From positions 1-23,593 of the forward strand of contig CABTZX010000027.1 in assembly GCA_902489445.1 (NCBI GenBank): a stretch of 23,593 nt of DNA, given 5' to 3'. The number at the start of each line of letters is the position of its first letter. Positions within the stretch are counted from its first letter, which is position 1. Below the pieces are notes generated by a model that was given only the letters and a program-made list of their open reading frames with translations, ran no database searches and was not told where the DNA came from. This document shows, in pieces, positions 6,209 through 14,047 of this stretch. The position numbers and the translations under genes were made by a program. The stretch is from an uncultured Bacteroidales bacterium (GTDB lineage: Bacteria > Bacteroidota > Bacteroidia > Bacteroidales > Porphyromonadaceae).

Positions 6209-9037
6209 TTAGCGGAAGCTGTATCCTAAAGTGATCCCAAAGGAGCGCCCCAGCTTATATTCTTTTGTAACCTCTTCGGCACTTTTGCGCGTTCCGTCGG
6301 GCAAAATACCCTTGGGGAATTGCACGTACCGAAGCTTGCTGTTGAGCAAATTCTTGATATTTAGTTTCAGATTCCAGTTTTTTGCGAACTCCCAGCCCAA
6401 GGCCAAATCGAGGCTGTGACGGGGCATTTCGTAGCTATCGGGGATGGCGTTGTTGATCAGCCCCGTTTGCGATTGGTCGCTTCGGCCTACTCCTACGATG
6501 CGCTTACCAATGATATTGTACTGAAGTGCTGCGGAAAGCCCCGTAGGCTCGTTACGATAAAAGAGCATCGCATTGACGATAAACGGCGATTGTCCCTGCA
6601 TGGGGCGGTCGTCCTCCTGACTTCCTTCGGGAAAGGCCACTTTGCTGTGGATGTAGGCGGCATTGAATCGGAGCGAAAGTCCCTTCAAACCGATAAAATC
6701 GAGTTCCTTATTGACCTCCAGCTCTATACCTAAGTTATCCGCCTTAAGAGCATTTCGGAAATAATAGAGGTAACTGCCGCCCGTAACGAAGTAGCTCCAC
6801 TCGATGGGGTTACGGAAGTGCTTGTAGAAAAAAGCGAGCGAAACCAGCTCCGTTTGCGACGGATACCACTCATAGCGCAGATCGATGTTGTGGATTTTAG
6901 CCGGTTTCAGATCGGGATTACCGCCCACATTGCTGAAAAGATCAAAGTCGTAGTAGATGGAGTGGGATAGTTCGCGGAACTCGGGGCGATTTACGGTCAT
7001 TCCGTAGGAGAGCCGTATTTTGTGATCTTTGGCTACATCGTAGCTCAGGTTTACGCTCGGATAGAGGCCGCCATCGTCATGATTAATGGTTTCGGTACCC
7101 TCTTCGCGCAAATAGGCATTACTAATGAGCTGCATACGGTTAAATTCGTAGCGCACGCCGGCATAGGCGTTAAACGCGCCCACGGCAATATTGTAGCCGG
7201 CGTAAGCGGCTGTCTGCCAGCTTCGTCCCTTGTAGCTGTTGCGTTGGTCTACTTCCTCGTGGATATAGAGCTTTTCGGCATCGTAATTGGCATCTAACAA
7301 TACGCTCTCCACAGGATCTCTGTACTCAAAATCGGCCGGTACATTGTCGTTATTCCACCGGTAGTAAAAGATGCGGTTTGTATAGCTACGACGGCGATGT
7401 TCCCCGTAAAGCCCCACTTTGAGGCTGTTTTCCGTAGAGCCAAGCGTAAACTTATACTGATAATCTGCCTTGGCGGAAAAGATATGTTCCCCGAGGTAGC
7501 TAAAATCGCGGCTAATTTCGTTTTGATCAATGCGGAACTGACCGTAATGAGGATCTATCTCGTTGTCGTTCTGCTCACGATTGATGCGCCTCCGGTCCGG
7601 ACGATCGTTATTGGCAAAGGAGTATCCGATGCACGCTTTCAGCTGCGACGGCTCGGAAAGTGTCCACGAGCCGTTGAGCTGCCCCGAATAGGTGAGCCGG
7701 CTGTTGTAGAGGTATTCCTGCTGCTGTTGGAGGTATTTTTGGCTCAAATTCTGGTATCCGTCGCGAAAGGTATAGCGGTTTAGCCCGATAACGTTAACCG
7801 TATTTTTGAGCGCGTAGTTGGAGGTGGTGTTTGGTGTAAAGGCAATATTGCACAAACCGCCCAAAATGCTCGTAATGCCGTATTGATCGTCCTTATACTC
7901 ATTATCGAACGATGGTTCGTCGGCAATCCAATTGCGCAATCCGTAGCGGTTGTTGATCATATCCACTACACGCTGATACTTATGCTCGTAGTTGAGCGCG
8001 CCGATGAGCCCTAACTTTTCGCCGTTGCCGAAGCGAAACGTATGATTTACGGAAGTGAGCAGTTTAACGTCGGCAAACGGCTTTTGCTGCGATAAAGCCC
8101 AGCGGTTGTTGAATCCGCCCTGCGTGAGCCGCGTAATCAGTGCGGGATCGTTGTCATCCACAATAGCGGGAAAGTTACCTCTCAGGGCGCGAAATCCGCC
8201 GTCAAAGCCGAGAAAATCGGTATTTCCCCCTTTGTAATAGGTGAACGGACGGAAGTGCGTTTGATCGTTCAGGGTACCGCCCAACGAGATACTAAAATCG
8301 TTTTGCTCGGGAATATCCTTTGTGGCGATATGGATGAACCCGCCCGAGAAGTCCGCCGGATACTCGGGTGCGGGGCTTTTTACGATCATCAGGTTATCAA
8401 TCTGGCCGGAAGGAATCAAATCGAAGGAAAAAGCGCGGCTATCCGGCTCGCTCCCCGGCACGGAGGCTCCGTTCATCCATACATTATTGTAGCGTTGCGA
8501 CAGCCCGCGCACCATTACGTACTTGCTGTCCATCAGCGTGATACCGGGGATTCGCTTGATTACTTCGGAGGCATTATTATCCACCGAGCGTTTAATCTGT
8601 TGCGCGGAAATACCGCTCGTAACCATCGTATTGGCGCGTAGTTGGCGGATAAGTGCCAAATCGCTGTTCTTGCGCACGGTGGAAACCACCGTTACATCGT
8701 CCAAAACTTCCGTTTCGCTGTGCAGTTTCACGGTCAGATTGCCGTTAAAGTCCGCCGGATTGATTTGCAATTGGAGCGTTTTGTACCCCACGTAGCGCAC
8801 TTCCGCCTGATAGGTTCCCACTTCTAAGCTGAAACTGAAGTTTCCGTAGACGTCCGTAACGGTGCCCTGATCAATGGAAGCTATATAGATCGAAGCGCCA
8901 ATCAGTGTGGAGCCGTCGGTAGCATCCACAATCGTGCCTTTAAGCGGCAACTGATGCGCCGCAAGGGAGCCGAAACCGATTAAATTAAGTAGTAAAACGA
9001 GGGCGCCGCGTAGGAGCCCGGAGATGTGTCGGTTCAT
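6209..9037 (-). CDS. TonB-dependent outer-membrane receptor
   Basis: This 942-residue receptor probably moves a ligand across the outer membrane using TonB energy. A signal peptide covers about the first 27 residues. A CarboxypepD_reg-like domain follows (about 32-110, with GTIVDATDGSTLIGASIYI and the later YGNFSFSL), then a short VLDDVTVVS stretch that may be the TonB box. The plug (about 140-240) includes VIKRIPGITLMDSKYVMVRG and the FSGGFIHIATK exit segment. The rest is a beta-barrel rich in alternating aromatic residues, ending in ITLGYSFR. ATG at 9037 is chosen; the TTG just before it is in frame but unneeded. The partner lipoprotein follows by about 61 bp. The substrate is unknown, and I see no heme or siderophore signature. 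It is not a SusC of the usual length or a clear SusCD pair. Confidence 0.92.
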   Translation of the reverse strand: MNRHISGLLRGALVLLLNLIGFGSLAAHQLPLKGTIVDATDGSTLIGASIYIASIDQGTVTDVYGNFSFSLEVGTYQAEVRYVGYKTLQLQINPADFNGNLTVKLHSETEVLDDVTVVSTVRKNSDLALIRQLRANTMVTSGISAQQIKRSVDNNASEVIKRIPGITLMDSKYVMVRGLSQRYNNVWMNGASVPGSEPDSRAFSFDLIPSGQIDNLMIVKSPAPEYPADFSGGFIHIATKDIPEQNDFSISLGGTLNDQTHFRPFTYYKGGNTDFLGFDGGFRALRGNFPAIVDDNDPALITRLTQGGFNNRWALSQQKPFADVKLLTSVNHTFRFGNGEKLGLIGALNYEHKYQRVVDMINNRYGLRNWIADEPSFDNEYKDDQYGITSILGGLCNIAFTPNTTSNYALKNTVNVIGLNRYTFRDGYQNLSQKYLQQQQEYLYNSRLTYSGQLNGSWTLSEPSQLKACIGYSFANNDRPDRRRINREQNDNEIDPHYGQFRIDQNEISRDFSYLGEHIFSAKADYQYKFTLGSTENSLKVGLYGEHRRRSYTNRIFYYRWNNDNVPADFEYRDPVESVLLDANYDAEKLYIHEEVDQRNSYKGRSWQTAAYAGYNIAVGAFNAYAGVRYEFNRMQLISNAYLREEGTETINHDDGGLYPSVNLSYDVAKDHKIRLSYGMTVNRPEFRELSHSIYYDFDLFSNVGGNPDLKPAKIHNIDLRYEWYPSQTELVSLAFFYKHFRNPIEWSYFVTGGSYLYYFRNALKADNLGIELEVNKELDFIGLKGLSLRFNAAYIHSKVAFPEGSQEDDRPMQGQSPFIVNAMLFYRNEPTGLSAALQYNIIGKRIVGVGRSDQSQTGLINNAIPDSYEMPRHSLDLALGWEFAKNWNLKLNIKNLLNSKLRYVQFPKGILPDGTRKSAEEVTKEYKLGRSFGITLGYSFR

Positions 9038-9078
9038 CAATTATTCTTCTTTTCTGGGTCACATACTAATTCCGGCAG

Positions 9079-9123
9079 CAAAGGTCTCACTATAGTGTTA
9101 CAAGGATGAATCCTTTTTGTTAC
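9079..9123 (-). promoter_or_regulatory. receptor promoter region with inverted repeat
   Basis: The minus strand carries GACCTTTG (9086-9079), one base off TAnnTTTG, about 42 bp before the receptor ATG. Immediately upstream is an inverted repeat, AAGGAT-GA-ATCCTT (9102-9115), flanked by GTTACAA (9097) and GTTACGA (9119), 22 bp apart. Position and symmetry suit an operator for a regulator of the receptor, but no regulator is identified. Confidence 0.4.
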
Positions 9124-9234
9124 GATACGCGGCACCTTTTGTTGCCTTTTCGTTACAAAACCCGAAGAGACCCCTTTGTAAGCCGCCTCCGGAGCATTCC
9201 GAACGAAAGATGAGCTGTTTTGTGTAGTGTCCTG

Positions 9235-9265
9235 TTGCAAGTTTCAAAAAAATGATTACCTTTGC
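9235..9265 (+). promoter_or_regulatory. promoter of the right candidate RNA
   Basis: TACCTTTGC (9257-9265) matches TAnnTTTG exactly, and TTG at 9235-9237 lies 19 bases upstream, the usual distance for the -33 element. This is the best-formed promoter in the window. It reads rightward, away from the receptor gene. Confidence 0.65.
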
Positions 9266-9270
9266 AGTGC

Positions 9271-9352
9271 GGGGGGTCGTTTAATCCTCCTCCAATGAGG
9301 AGGAACGCCCCTGCTCAAAGGCCGAGTAGTAAACTACCCGGCCTTCTTTTTT
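9271..9352 (+). ncRNA. candidate small structured RNA (right)
   Basis: This segment of about 80 nt has its own promoter and terminator and no convincing reading frame. It contains a strong hairpin: CCTCCTC (9286-9292), loop CAAT, GAGGAGG (9297-9303), extended outward by CGTT/AACG (9278-9281 with 9304-9307) and GGGG/CCCC (9273-9276 with 9308-9311). The terminator stem follows. The inner stem sequesters a CCTCC anti-Shine-Dalgarno-like run. It diverges from the receptor gene 230 bp away, so it may act on that gene or elsewhere. I do not recognise it as a named RNA family. Confidence 0.55.
9320..9352 (+). terminator. rho-independent terminator of the right candidate RNA
   Basis: GGCCGAGTAG (9320-9329) pairs with CTACCCGGCC (9334-9343) around loop TAAA, with one A-C mismatch. 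TTCTTTTTT follows at once. It is a standard intrinsic terminator form. Confidence 0.85.
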
Positions 9353-9462
9353 CCACTTTTCACCATACATCCGGAGCTACCTGTACCTACTTGCGCGCCT
9401 GCTTGTGCGTACTATCGGGATTTATTGGAGCGAATCAGAGCATCGCGATGACCCGGCGTCTT

Positions 9463-9686
9463 CAGCCGGTTATACGTACATGCTCAACCGTTTATACGTA
9501 CCTGTTCGACAAATCATTAAAACGATTTATACAAATCCTTTAAAGTACGCGTATAAATCATTTAAACAGGTTATATAAATCCTTTAAACAATTTATAGAA
9601 AAGGTATATACATCTGCTTGACGATGTACGTACAACCAACCGTGCAGGTACGTACAAGCGGTTGTGGATATAGGACGAGCGGTTGG
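9463..9686. repeat. 22-bp-period array 4 with inverted end units (MITE-like)
   Basis: About ten 22-bp units run from 9467 to 9686. Two left units share TATACGTAC (at 9471 and 9493). Four central units start with AAATC (9511, 9533, 9555, 9577), three of them followed by A/C-TTTAAA. One unit carries AGGTATATACAT (9602), like the cores of the other arrays. Two right units share GTACGTACAA (9626 and 9648). The left unit at 9485-9506 matches the reverse complement of 9643-9664 at 18 of 22 positions, so the ends are inverted relative to each other. This looks like a short inverted-repeat element around a minisatellite. No transposase is present and no target duplication could be defined. Confidence 0.8.
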
Positions 9687-9866
9687 CTCGGATCCCTTCT
9701 GATACGTTCCGATAAACGATGATATCCACCGATAGCCTTAGACTACATCCGGGTAACTTAGGCAAGCGCCGCTCCGTCGGAACGGGGGCAGAGGACAAAA
9801 TGTATCGTAGAAAAAGGGATTCTGCTCGGAATTAGCTAACTTCGCGTAGCAAAAAGAACGGAAAAA
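9687..9866. promoter_or_regulatory. upstream region of the Smr gene, weak promoter
   Basis: No gene is seen. TAACTTCG at 9837-9844 is one base off the TAnnTTTG box and lies about 23 bp before the Smr-gene ATG. No clear -33 element is present. Confidence 0.3.
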
Positions 9867-10970
9867 ATGAAAGCATTAAAAGTTGGTGACCATATACGTT
9901 TCCTGAATGCCTCGGGAGGCGGCGTAGTGAAAAAGATAGTCGGTAAAGTGGCTTGGGTAGAGGGAGAGGACGGCTTTGAGCTACCTACTCCGGTACACGA
10001 ATGCATCCCCGTGGACGATACCTTGGAGAATGCGCCTTTCTACAAGCCACCCCTGAGCGCAAAACCCTCGGCAAGTGCGCCGGAAGTGACGCCTCCCGAG
10101 CCGGAAACGGAGCCGGAACCGCACCTCTTATTACCCGAACGCGAGGGCGCCGATAAGCTATCGGTCTATTTGGCGTTCCTACCGGTGGACGAAAGCGCTG
10201 TGGCACGCACACCCATCGAAATGTATCTGATCAACGACTGCAACTATATGCTCTACTACACGCTGGCACATCGTTTGGCGAACGGAGCCTATAAGCTGAT
10301 TTCGTCCGGTACTATCGAGCGCGACACACGTATCTTCGTAGAGGAAATCGCATTAGAGGATATACCGGAAAGGGAGCATCTGATGCTGTCGCTTCTGCCT
10401 TATAAGGAAGAAAAGGCATACGAGCCCAAGGCGCCTTGTGCCTTTGTGGTTCGCGTGGACGGGATGCGCTTCCTCAAACGGCACGCCTTCCGCGAAAACG
10501 ACTTTTTCGATGATGACGCCATTATCTACCCCGTAATTGAGGAAGATGTACCCAAAGCGAAGAGCGAATCAGCCACAACGCCGGCAGAAGTGCATATAGC
10601 GGAAAAGGAGCAGGCGGATGCGGAAGCAAAAGCGATGCAGCGCAGACGCAGCAAACAACCGTCGCAACGGCGCAAACGGATCGGTGAGCCGCCCGTAGAG
10701 GTAGATCTGCACGCCTCATCGCTACTCACCACCACAAGCGGCATGAGCAATAGCGAGATTATGGAAGTACAGCTCGCCGAGTTCCGTCGTGTAATGGAAA
10801 GCATCAAAAATCAGCCCGGCAGCCGCGTGGTATTTGTGCACGGAAAGGGCGAAGGAGTGCTACGTAAGGCGGTTTTGGACGAATTGAAGCAAAAGTATCC
10901 TAAGGCTTCCGCTCAGGATGCATCCTTCAAGGAATACGGATTTGGCGCCACTTTGGTCATTATTCACTAA
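9867..10970 (+). CDS. DUF2027/Smr-domain protein
   Basis: This 367-residue protein combines a Bacteroidota-specific N-terminal region with a C-terminal Smr (MutS2-related) domain. The N-terminus (about 1-55) looks like a small beta-rich domain with GDHIRFLNASGGGVVKKI. A Pro/Glu-rich linker (about 60-90), a beta-rich middle domain (about 95-225) and a charged Lys/Arg/Glu linker (about 230-275) follow. The Smr domain (about 277-367) shows VDLHASSLL at 279-287, VFVHGKGEGVLR at 322-333 and YGFGATLVIIH at the end. Smr domains bind or nick nucleic acids in DNA repair or ribosome rescue; which applies here is not known. The stop codon directly abuts the ATG of the CYTH gene, so the two are an operon. 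Confidence 0.88.
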   Translation: MKALKVGDHIRFLNASGGGVVKKIVGKVAWVEGEDGFELPTPVHECIPVDDTLENAPFYKPPLSAKPSASAPEVTPPEPETEPEPHLLLPEREGADKLSVYLAFLPVDESAVARTPIEMYLINDCNYMLYYTLAHRLANGAYKLISSGTIERDTRIFVEEIALEDIPEREHLMLSLLPYKEEKAYEPKAPCAFVVRVDGMRFLKRHAFRENDFFDDDAIIYPVIEEDVPKAKSESATTPAEVHIAEKEQADAEAKAMQRRRSKQPSQRRKRIGEPPVEVDLHASSLLTTTSGMSNSEIMEVQLAEFRRVMESIKNQPGSRVVFVHGKGEGVLRKAVLDELKQKYPKASAQDASFKEYGFGATLVIIH

Positions 10971-11447
10971 ATGGCATTGGAAATCGAACGTAAGTATCTG
11001 GTAAAGAGCGATGCTTACGAGCGCGAAGCGGTACGCGTGCACCAAATAGAACAAGGCTACCTCGTGGCGAACGAAGGGCTGGCGGTGCGCATCCGCTTGC
11101 GGGACGCGGAGGCGTTTCTCACTATTAAGGATGCAACGGACGCATCGGGTGTGAGCCGCCACGAGTGGGAATACGCCATACCGATAGAGGATGCACGCCA
11201 AATGTTGGCACAATGCGGCAATGCGTGTATACAAAAAGAGCGATTTGTAATCCCCGCCGGCGCGTACTGCTGGGAAGTGGATCGCTTCCACGGCACATTA
11301 GATGGCTTAGTGCTGGCTGAAATCGAATTGGACGATGCGCGAACCGAGCCACCTCTGCCCGAATGGATCGGACGCGAGGTTACAGGCTGCCGCGCCTTCT
11401 ATAATGCGGTTCTGGCAACGGAAGGTATGCCCCAAATTAGCGAATAA
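10971..11447 (+). CDS. CYTH-domain protein (triphosphatase/adenylate cyclase class IV-like)
   Basis: This 158-residue single-domain protein has the CYTH tunnel fold, which cleaves triphosphate substrates using a divalent metal. The signature ExExK is EIERK at 4-8. Further basic and acidic pairs match the strands lining the tunnel: RIR at 40-42, K53, EWE at 65-67, WEVDRF at 101-106 and EIELDD at 117-122. Its length fits the short bacterial CYTH triphosphatases better than the long CYTH-CHAD proteins. ATG follows the Smr gene's TAA with no gap, and a strong terminator follows the stop. Most short bacterial members are inorganic (tri)polyphosphatases, so adenylate cyclase activity is less likely; the sequence alone does not settle this. 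Confidence 0.87.
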   Translation: MALEIERKYLVKSDAYEREAVRVHQIEQGYLVANEGLAVRIRLRDAEAFLTIKDATDASGVSRHEWEYAIPIEDARQMLAQCGNACIQKERFVIPAGAYCWEVDRFHGTLDGLVLAEIELDDARTEPPLPEWIGREVTGCRAFYNAVLATEGMPQISE

Positions 11448-11454
11448 AACAATT

Positions 11455-11490
11455 CGGCACGAAGGAAAGTGAACCTTTGTGCCGTTTCGC
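11455..11490 (+). terminator. terminator after the Smr-CYTH operon
   Basis: CGGCACGAAGG (11455-11465) pairs with CCTTTGTGCCG (11474-11484) as an 11-bp stem with one G-T pair and an 8-nt loop, followed by TTTCGCTTG. The right arm also reads AACCTTTG, one base off a -7 box, so it may double as part of the promoter for the peptidase gene at 11544. Confidence 0.7.
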
Positions 11491-11543
11491 TTGTTACAAG
11501 CACGGAAGCAATCAATAACCATAACGAAATAATATAATACAGT

Positions 11544-13700
11544 ATGATAAAGCGACTTCTTTTAATTCCCCTGCTGAGCCTTGTTTTAGCGGGATCAGCT
11601 TGGGCGGACGGCGGTATGTGGCCGCTTTGGATGCTTTCTTCTCAGGAAGCAACAATGAAGCAGATGGGGTTAGCCCTCGAAACAGCAGATATATATAATC
11701 CAAACGGCAGCTCGCTGAAAGATGCGGTGGTACTCTTCGATGGCGGTTGCTCAGGAGTACTGGTATCGGATCAAGGCCTTTTGCTCACCAACCACCACTG
11801 TGGATACGACCAAATACAGGCGCACAGCTCGGTAGGAGCTAACTGGCTTGAAAAAGGATTTATGAGTCGCACTATGGCAGAGGAACTGCCCAATCCCGGT
11901 TTGGAAGTGGAAATTGTGGATGAAATCCGCGATGTTACCTCAGAAGTGAATAAGCTACTCGCCAAACGGAAGCCTATAACCGGTATGGAGTTTCTATCGG
12001 CCGGCTACTTGACCGATAGGCTGGCTCCGGAAATTGTAGGCAAGAAAGCGGCTGCCCGCCCCGGTTACAAATACGAAATCAAGGCGTTCTACGGCGGCAA
12101 TAAGTACTACATGTTCACCAAAAAGGTATTCCGCGATGTGCGTTTGGTAGCCGCTCCGCCCAGCTCCATAGGTAAGTTCGGTGCCGATACGGATAACTGG
12201 ATGTGGCCGCGCCATACGGGCGATTTCTCCATTTTCCGCATCTATGCGGATCGGGAGGGTAATCCGGTTCCCTACAGCAAAACGAATGTTCCCTACAAAC
12301 CGAAGCGTTGGGTGCAGGTAACCGCTCAGGGCGTTGCGCCGGAAGGATTCGTCTTTATTATGGGATACCCCGGTACCACGTACCAGTACTATACGCCGGA
12401 CGAAGTGACCGAATGGGGTGAAATCGATAATAATATCCGTATCGAGATGCGCGGCATCCGTCAGGAAGTGATGCTGGGTGAGATGCTTCGCGACGAAGCT
12501 ACCAACATTAAGTACGCCGCTAAGTATGCTTCTTCGCAAAATGGGTATAAGCGTGCGCAGGGAGCTAACTGGGCGATCAAAAATCGCAAGCTGGTTGATC
12601 TGAAGCGTGCCCAGCACGAAGAGATGCTCCGCTTGGAAGCGGCTAAGGGCGATGCGCAGGGAAAGAACGCGGCGGAAGTGATCAGTCGCTCCATTGCAGC
12701 GCGTAAATCGTTGCAAATTCGCAAACAATATCTGCTGGAAGGTATCCTTTACGGCATCGAATGCAGCCTTGCTCCGCTGCCCAAAGCGGAACTATTGGAT
12801 AATTGGGATAATGCCGCTAAGCGAAGCGAAGGATTGGAAGATCTGAGCAAGCAGTTTGAATTGTTCTTTGATAAGGATTACGATCCGGAAGTGGACCGCA
12901 AAATAGCCAAAGCACTACTAACGCGTTATGCGGAACGAATTGCCCCTAACGAGCAACCGCAGGCGGTTCGCGACGGAATTGCCCAGTATGGTTCGGCCGA
13001 AGCCTATATAGATAAGCTGTTCGATACCTCCATTTTTGCTTCCAAAGAACGCTTCGAAGCGTTTATGAAAGCGCCGGAACGCGACCTTTTGGCAAATGAT
13101 CCGATGGTGCAGTTTGCACGCTCTTGCCGTATAGAGTTCCGTACGCTCAACGAAAAGCTGCAGGCTTACGACGCGCCTCTGGCTAAGGCGCGCAAGGAAT
13201 ATATAGCGGCTCGGATGGCTAATCCGCCTTTCAGCAAACAACCGTGGCCCGATGCCAACCTAACGCTCCGCTTTACTTATGGACAAATTAAGGGCTACAA
13301 GCCGCACGATGCCGTACTTTACGGGGAAAGAACCACCTTGGACGGCGTGATGGAAAAGGAAGATCCGCACAATTGGGAATATGTGGTGGACGAACGCCTC
13401 AAGAAGGTTTACCAAGCAAAGGACTATGCGCCCTATGCACTTTCGGACGGACGTATGCCGGTAGACTTCTGCGCAACCACGCATACTACCGGAGGAAACT
13501 CGGGCAGCCCTGTATTCAACGGCAAGGGCGAATTGGTCGGTTTGAACTTTGACCGTAATTGGGAAGGCGTAGGCGGTGATATCGAATATCTGCCCGATTA
13601 CCAACGGAGCATTATTCTCGATATTCGTTATCTGCTACTGGTAGTGGACAAAGTGCTCGGCGGCGAGCGGCTTATCCGCGAAATGAACCCGATTCATTGA
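11544..13700 (+). CDS. dpp11: S46 dipeptidyl peptidase, DPP11-like (Asp/Glu-specific)
   Basis: This 718-residue serine peptidase of family S46 (clan PA) removes dipeptides from peptide N-termini in the periplasm. A signal peptide ends near residue 21. The catalytic triad is visible: His85 in TNHHCGYD, Asp227 in RHTGDFS and Ser653 in GGNSGSP. Cys69 and Cys86 are placed as in the known disulfide. The residue 18 positions after the serine is Arg671, in NFDRNWEG. In Porphyromonas gingivalis enzymes this position is Arg in DPP11 (Asp/Glu at P1) and Gly in DPP7 (hydrophobic P1), so DPP11 is predicted. Length fits DPP11 (about 720). No type IX sorting domain is seen. The gene ends just before the DUF59 gene, whose alternative start would overlap it. 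Such enzymes feed amino-acid fermentation. Confidence 0.94.
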   Translation: MIKRLLLIPLLSLVLAGSAWADGGMWPLWMLSSQEATMKQMGLALETADIYNPNGSSLKDAVVLFDGGCSGVLVSDQGLLLTNHHCGYDQIQAHSSVGANWLEKGFMSRTMAEELPNPGLEVEIVDEIRDVTSEVNKLLAKRKPITGMEFLSAGYLTDRLAPEIVGKKAAARPGYKYEIKAFYGGNKYYMFTKKVFRDVRLVAAPPSSIGKFGADTDNWMWPRHTGDFSIFRIYADREGNPVPYSKTNVPYKPKRWVQVTAQGVAPEGFVFIMGYPGTTYQYYTPDEVTEWGEIDNNIRIEMRGIRQEVMLGEMLRDEATNIKYAAKYASSQNGYKRAQGANWAIKNRKLVDLKRAQHEEMLRLEAAKGDAQGKNAAEVISRSIAARKSLQIRKQYLLEGILYGIECSLAPLPKAELLDNWDNAAKRSEGLEDLSKQFELFFDKDYDPEVDRKIAKALLTRYAERIAPNEQPQAVRDGIAQYGSAEAYIDKLFDTSIFASKERFEAFMKAPERDLLANDPMVQFARSCRIEFRTLNEKLQAYDAPLAKARKEYIAARMANPPFSKQPWPDANLTLRFTYGQIKGYKPHDAVLYGERTTLDGVMEKEDPHNWEYVVDERLKKVYQAKDYAPYALSDGRMPVDFCATTHTTGGNSGSPVFNGKGELVGLNFDRNWEGVGGDIEYLPDYQRSIILDIRYLLLVVDKVLGGERLIREMNPIH

Positions 13701-13711
13701 GCAAATGGTAT

Positions 13712-14035
13712 ATGGAAAAGGGAAACGATTTGCTCCGTATGGAGGAAGATATCGTTAAGATGCTCCGCACCGTATACGATCCGGAAATACCGGTCAACGT
13801 ATATGATTTGGGCTTGATCTATGACGTGGATATAAGCGATAAGGGCGTAGTAACCATCACGATGACACTTACCGCGCCCAACTGCCCTGCCACCGATTTC
13901 ATTGTGGAGGATGTACGCCTGAAAACGGAGAGTGTAAAGGGCGTTACCCGTGCCGATATCGTGCTGAGCTTTACGCCGCCGTGGGATCAATCGATGATGA
14001 GCGACGAGGCAAAGTTGGAATTGGGCTTTATGTAG
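13712..14035 (+). CDS. MIP18/DUF59-family iron-sulfur assembly-type protein
   Basis: This protein of about 107 residues belongs to the MIP18 (DUF59) family linked to Fe-S cluster maturation (the SufT/PaaD-like group). The family pattern is plain: YDPEIPVNVYDLGLIYDV near the N-terminus, then MTLTAPNCPATDFIVEDV, where the Cys may take part in cluster or metal handling, and FTPPWDQSMMSDEAKLELGF at the end, as in SUF-associated members. Three starts are possible: TTG at 13697 (overlapping the peptidase stop), ATG at 13712 and ATG at 13739. I favour 13712 on spacing, but family members usually begin near the conserved core, so 13739 is realistic. No other suf gene lies nearby. The next gene, lpxH, starts 12 bp after the stop. 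Confidence 0.87.
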   Translation: MEKGNDLLRMEEDIVKMLRTVYDPEIPVNVYDLGLIYDVDISDKGVVTITMTLTAPNCPATDFIVEDVRLKTESVKGVTRADIVLSFTPPWDQSMMSDEAKLELGFM

Positions 14036-14047
14036 CCGGGCATTCGG

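Noticed and set aside
5131..6234. 367-codon open frame opposite the lipoprotein gene
   Set aside because: It overlaps a well-supported lipoprotein on the other strand and runs into the receptor gene; its product looks like no known protein and the opposite frame explains it.
11994..12728. 244-codon minus-strand frame inside the peptidase gene
   Set aside because: It lies wholly within a gene with an intact catalytic triad and shows no domain or start signal of its own.
13440..13700. Type IX secretion sorting domain on the S46 peptidase
   Set aside because: The protein ends with the normal S46 core shortly after the catalytic serine region; there is no added C-terminal beta-sandwich.
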